Assembly (NCBI GenBank): GCA_002496955.1
Contig: DALZ01000151.1
Location: 1-6,675, forward strand
DNA length: 6,675 nt
From: Euryarchaeota archaeon UBA128
Lineage (GTDB): Archaea; Thermoplasmatota; Poseidoniia; Poseidoniales; Poseidoniaceae
Reading direction: 5' to 3'
Below, piece after piece: positions 6,656 through 6,675 of the stretch. The notes beneath the pieces are model-generated. The model was not told the origin of the DNA, searched no databases, and saw only the letters and a list, made by a program, of their open reading frames with translations. Each line of letters opens with the position of its first letter. The stretch's first letter is position 1. Both the position numbers and the translations under genes were made by a program.

Positions 6656-6675
6656 ATGCAACCAGCCCCCCCACC
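6656..6675 (+). CDS. Start of a downstream gene, possibly a MoxR-family AAA ATPase (partial, 3' end outside window)
   Basis: Only seven codons, MQPAPPP, are visible. The ATG is preceded by AGGAGGA at good spacing and follows the DUF4350 gene by 18 bases, so the two are very likely co-transcribed. The residues shown are a proline-rich N-terminus with no diagnostic motif. The MoxR suggestion comes only from the usual company of DUF4350 genes and not from the sequence itself; a DUF58 or other protein is also possible. Confidence 0.5.

Noticed and set aside
1..6675. CRISPR array, tRNA or rRNA genes, insertion sequences
   Set aside because: No regularly spaced direct repeats, cloverleaf-like sequences, rRNA stretches or transposase-like genes were seen; nearly the whole window is occupied by ordinary coding sequence.

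Overview
The window reads as part of an archaeal genome of moderate G+C. The best guess is a marine planktonic euryarchaeon of the Poseidoniales/Thermoplasmatota type (Marine Group II or III). This rests on three things: a secreted Ig-like protein ending in a short C-terminal membrane anchor, a DUF4350 membrane protein with a new gene starting directly behind it, and TATA-like elements combined with GGAGG ribosome sites. The lineage is an inference; no rRNA or other marker gene is present. All genes lie on the + strand.

Region 1 (1-3913) is a tightly packed molybdenum hydroxylase operon of the xanthine dehydrogenase superfamily. It contains the last 43 codons of what is probably the [2Fe-2S] small subunit, a 935-residue molybdopterin-binding large subunit, and a roughly 322-residue FAD-binding subunit. 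The stop of the small subunit overlaps the start of the large subunit (GTGA), and only a few bases separate the large and FAD subunits. Sequence motifs place the complex closest to 4-hydroxybenzoyl-CoA reductase (HcrABC). The large subunit has the GSYSSRVTF stretch typical of HcrA. The FAD subunit has a cysteine-rich insertion after GGNLCLDTRC that in HcrB holds an extra [4Fe-4S] cluster. Electrons would pass between the Mo site, the two [2Fe-2S] clusters, FAD and the [4Fe-4S] cluster. The true substrate cannot be read from the sequence.

Region 2 (3917-4879) is a secreted or surface-anchored protein of unknown function, three bases behind the FAD subunit. It has a signal peptide, two probable beta-sandwich domains, a Ser/Asn/Pro/Glu-rich linker and a C-terminal hydrophobic anchor ending in Arg-Arg.

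Region 3 (4880-5047) is the only sizeable non-coding stretch. It has a short hairpin or palindrome, a TATA-like box, and a strong ribosome-binding site that points to a start at 5048 for the next gene.

Region 4 (5048-6675) begins a second transcription unit. It holds a DUF4350-type protein with two membrane segments, an extracytoplasmic or lumenal domain carrying four cysteines, and a basic cytoplasmic tail. Behind it, after a strong Shine-Dalgarno, are the first seven codons of another gene. In many genomes DUF4350 genes sit beside MoxR AAA ATPase and DUF58 genes, so that is the expected identity, but the sequence shown is too short to prove it.
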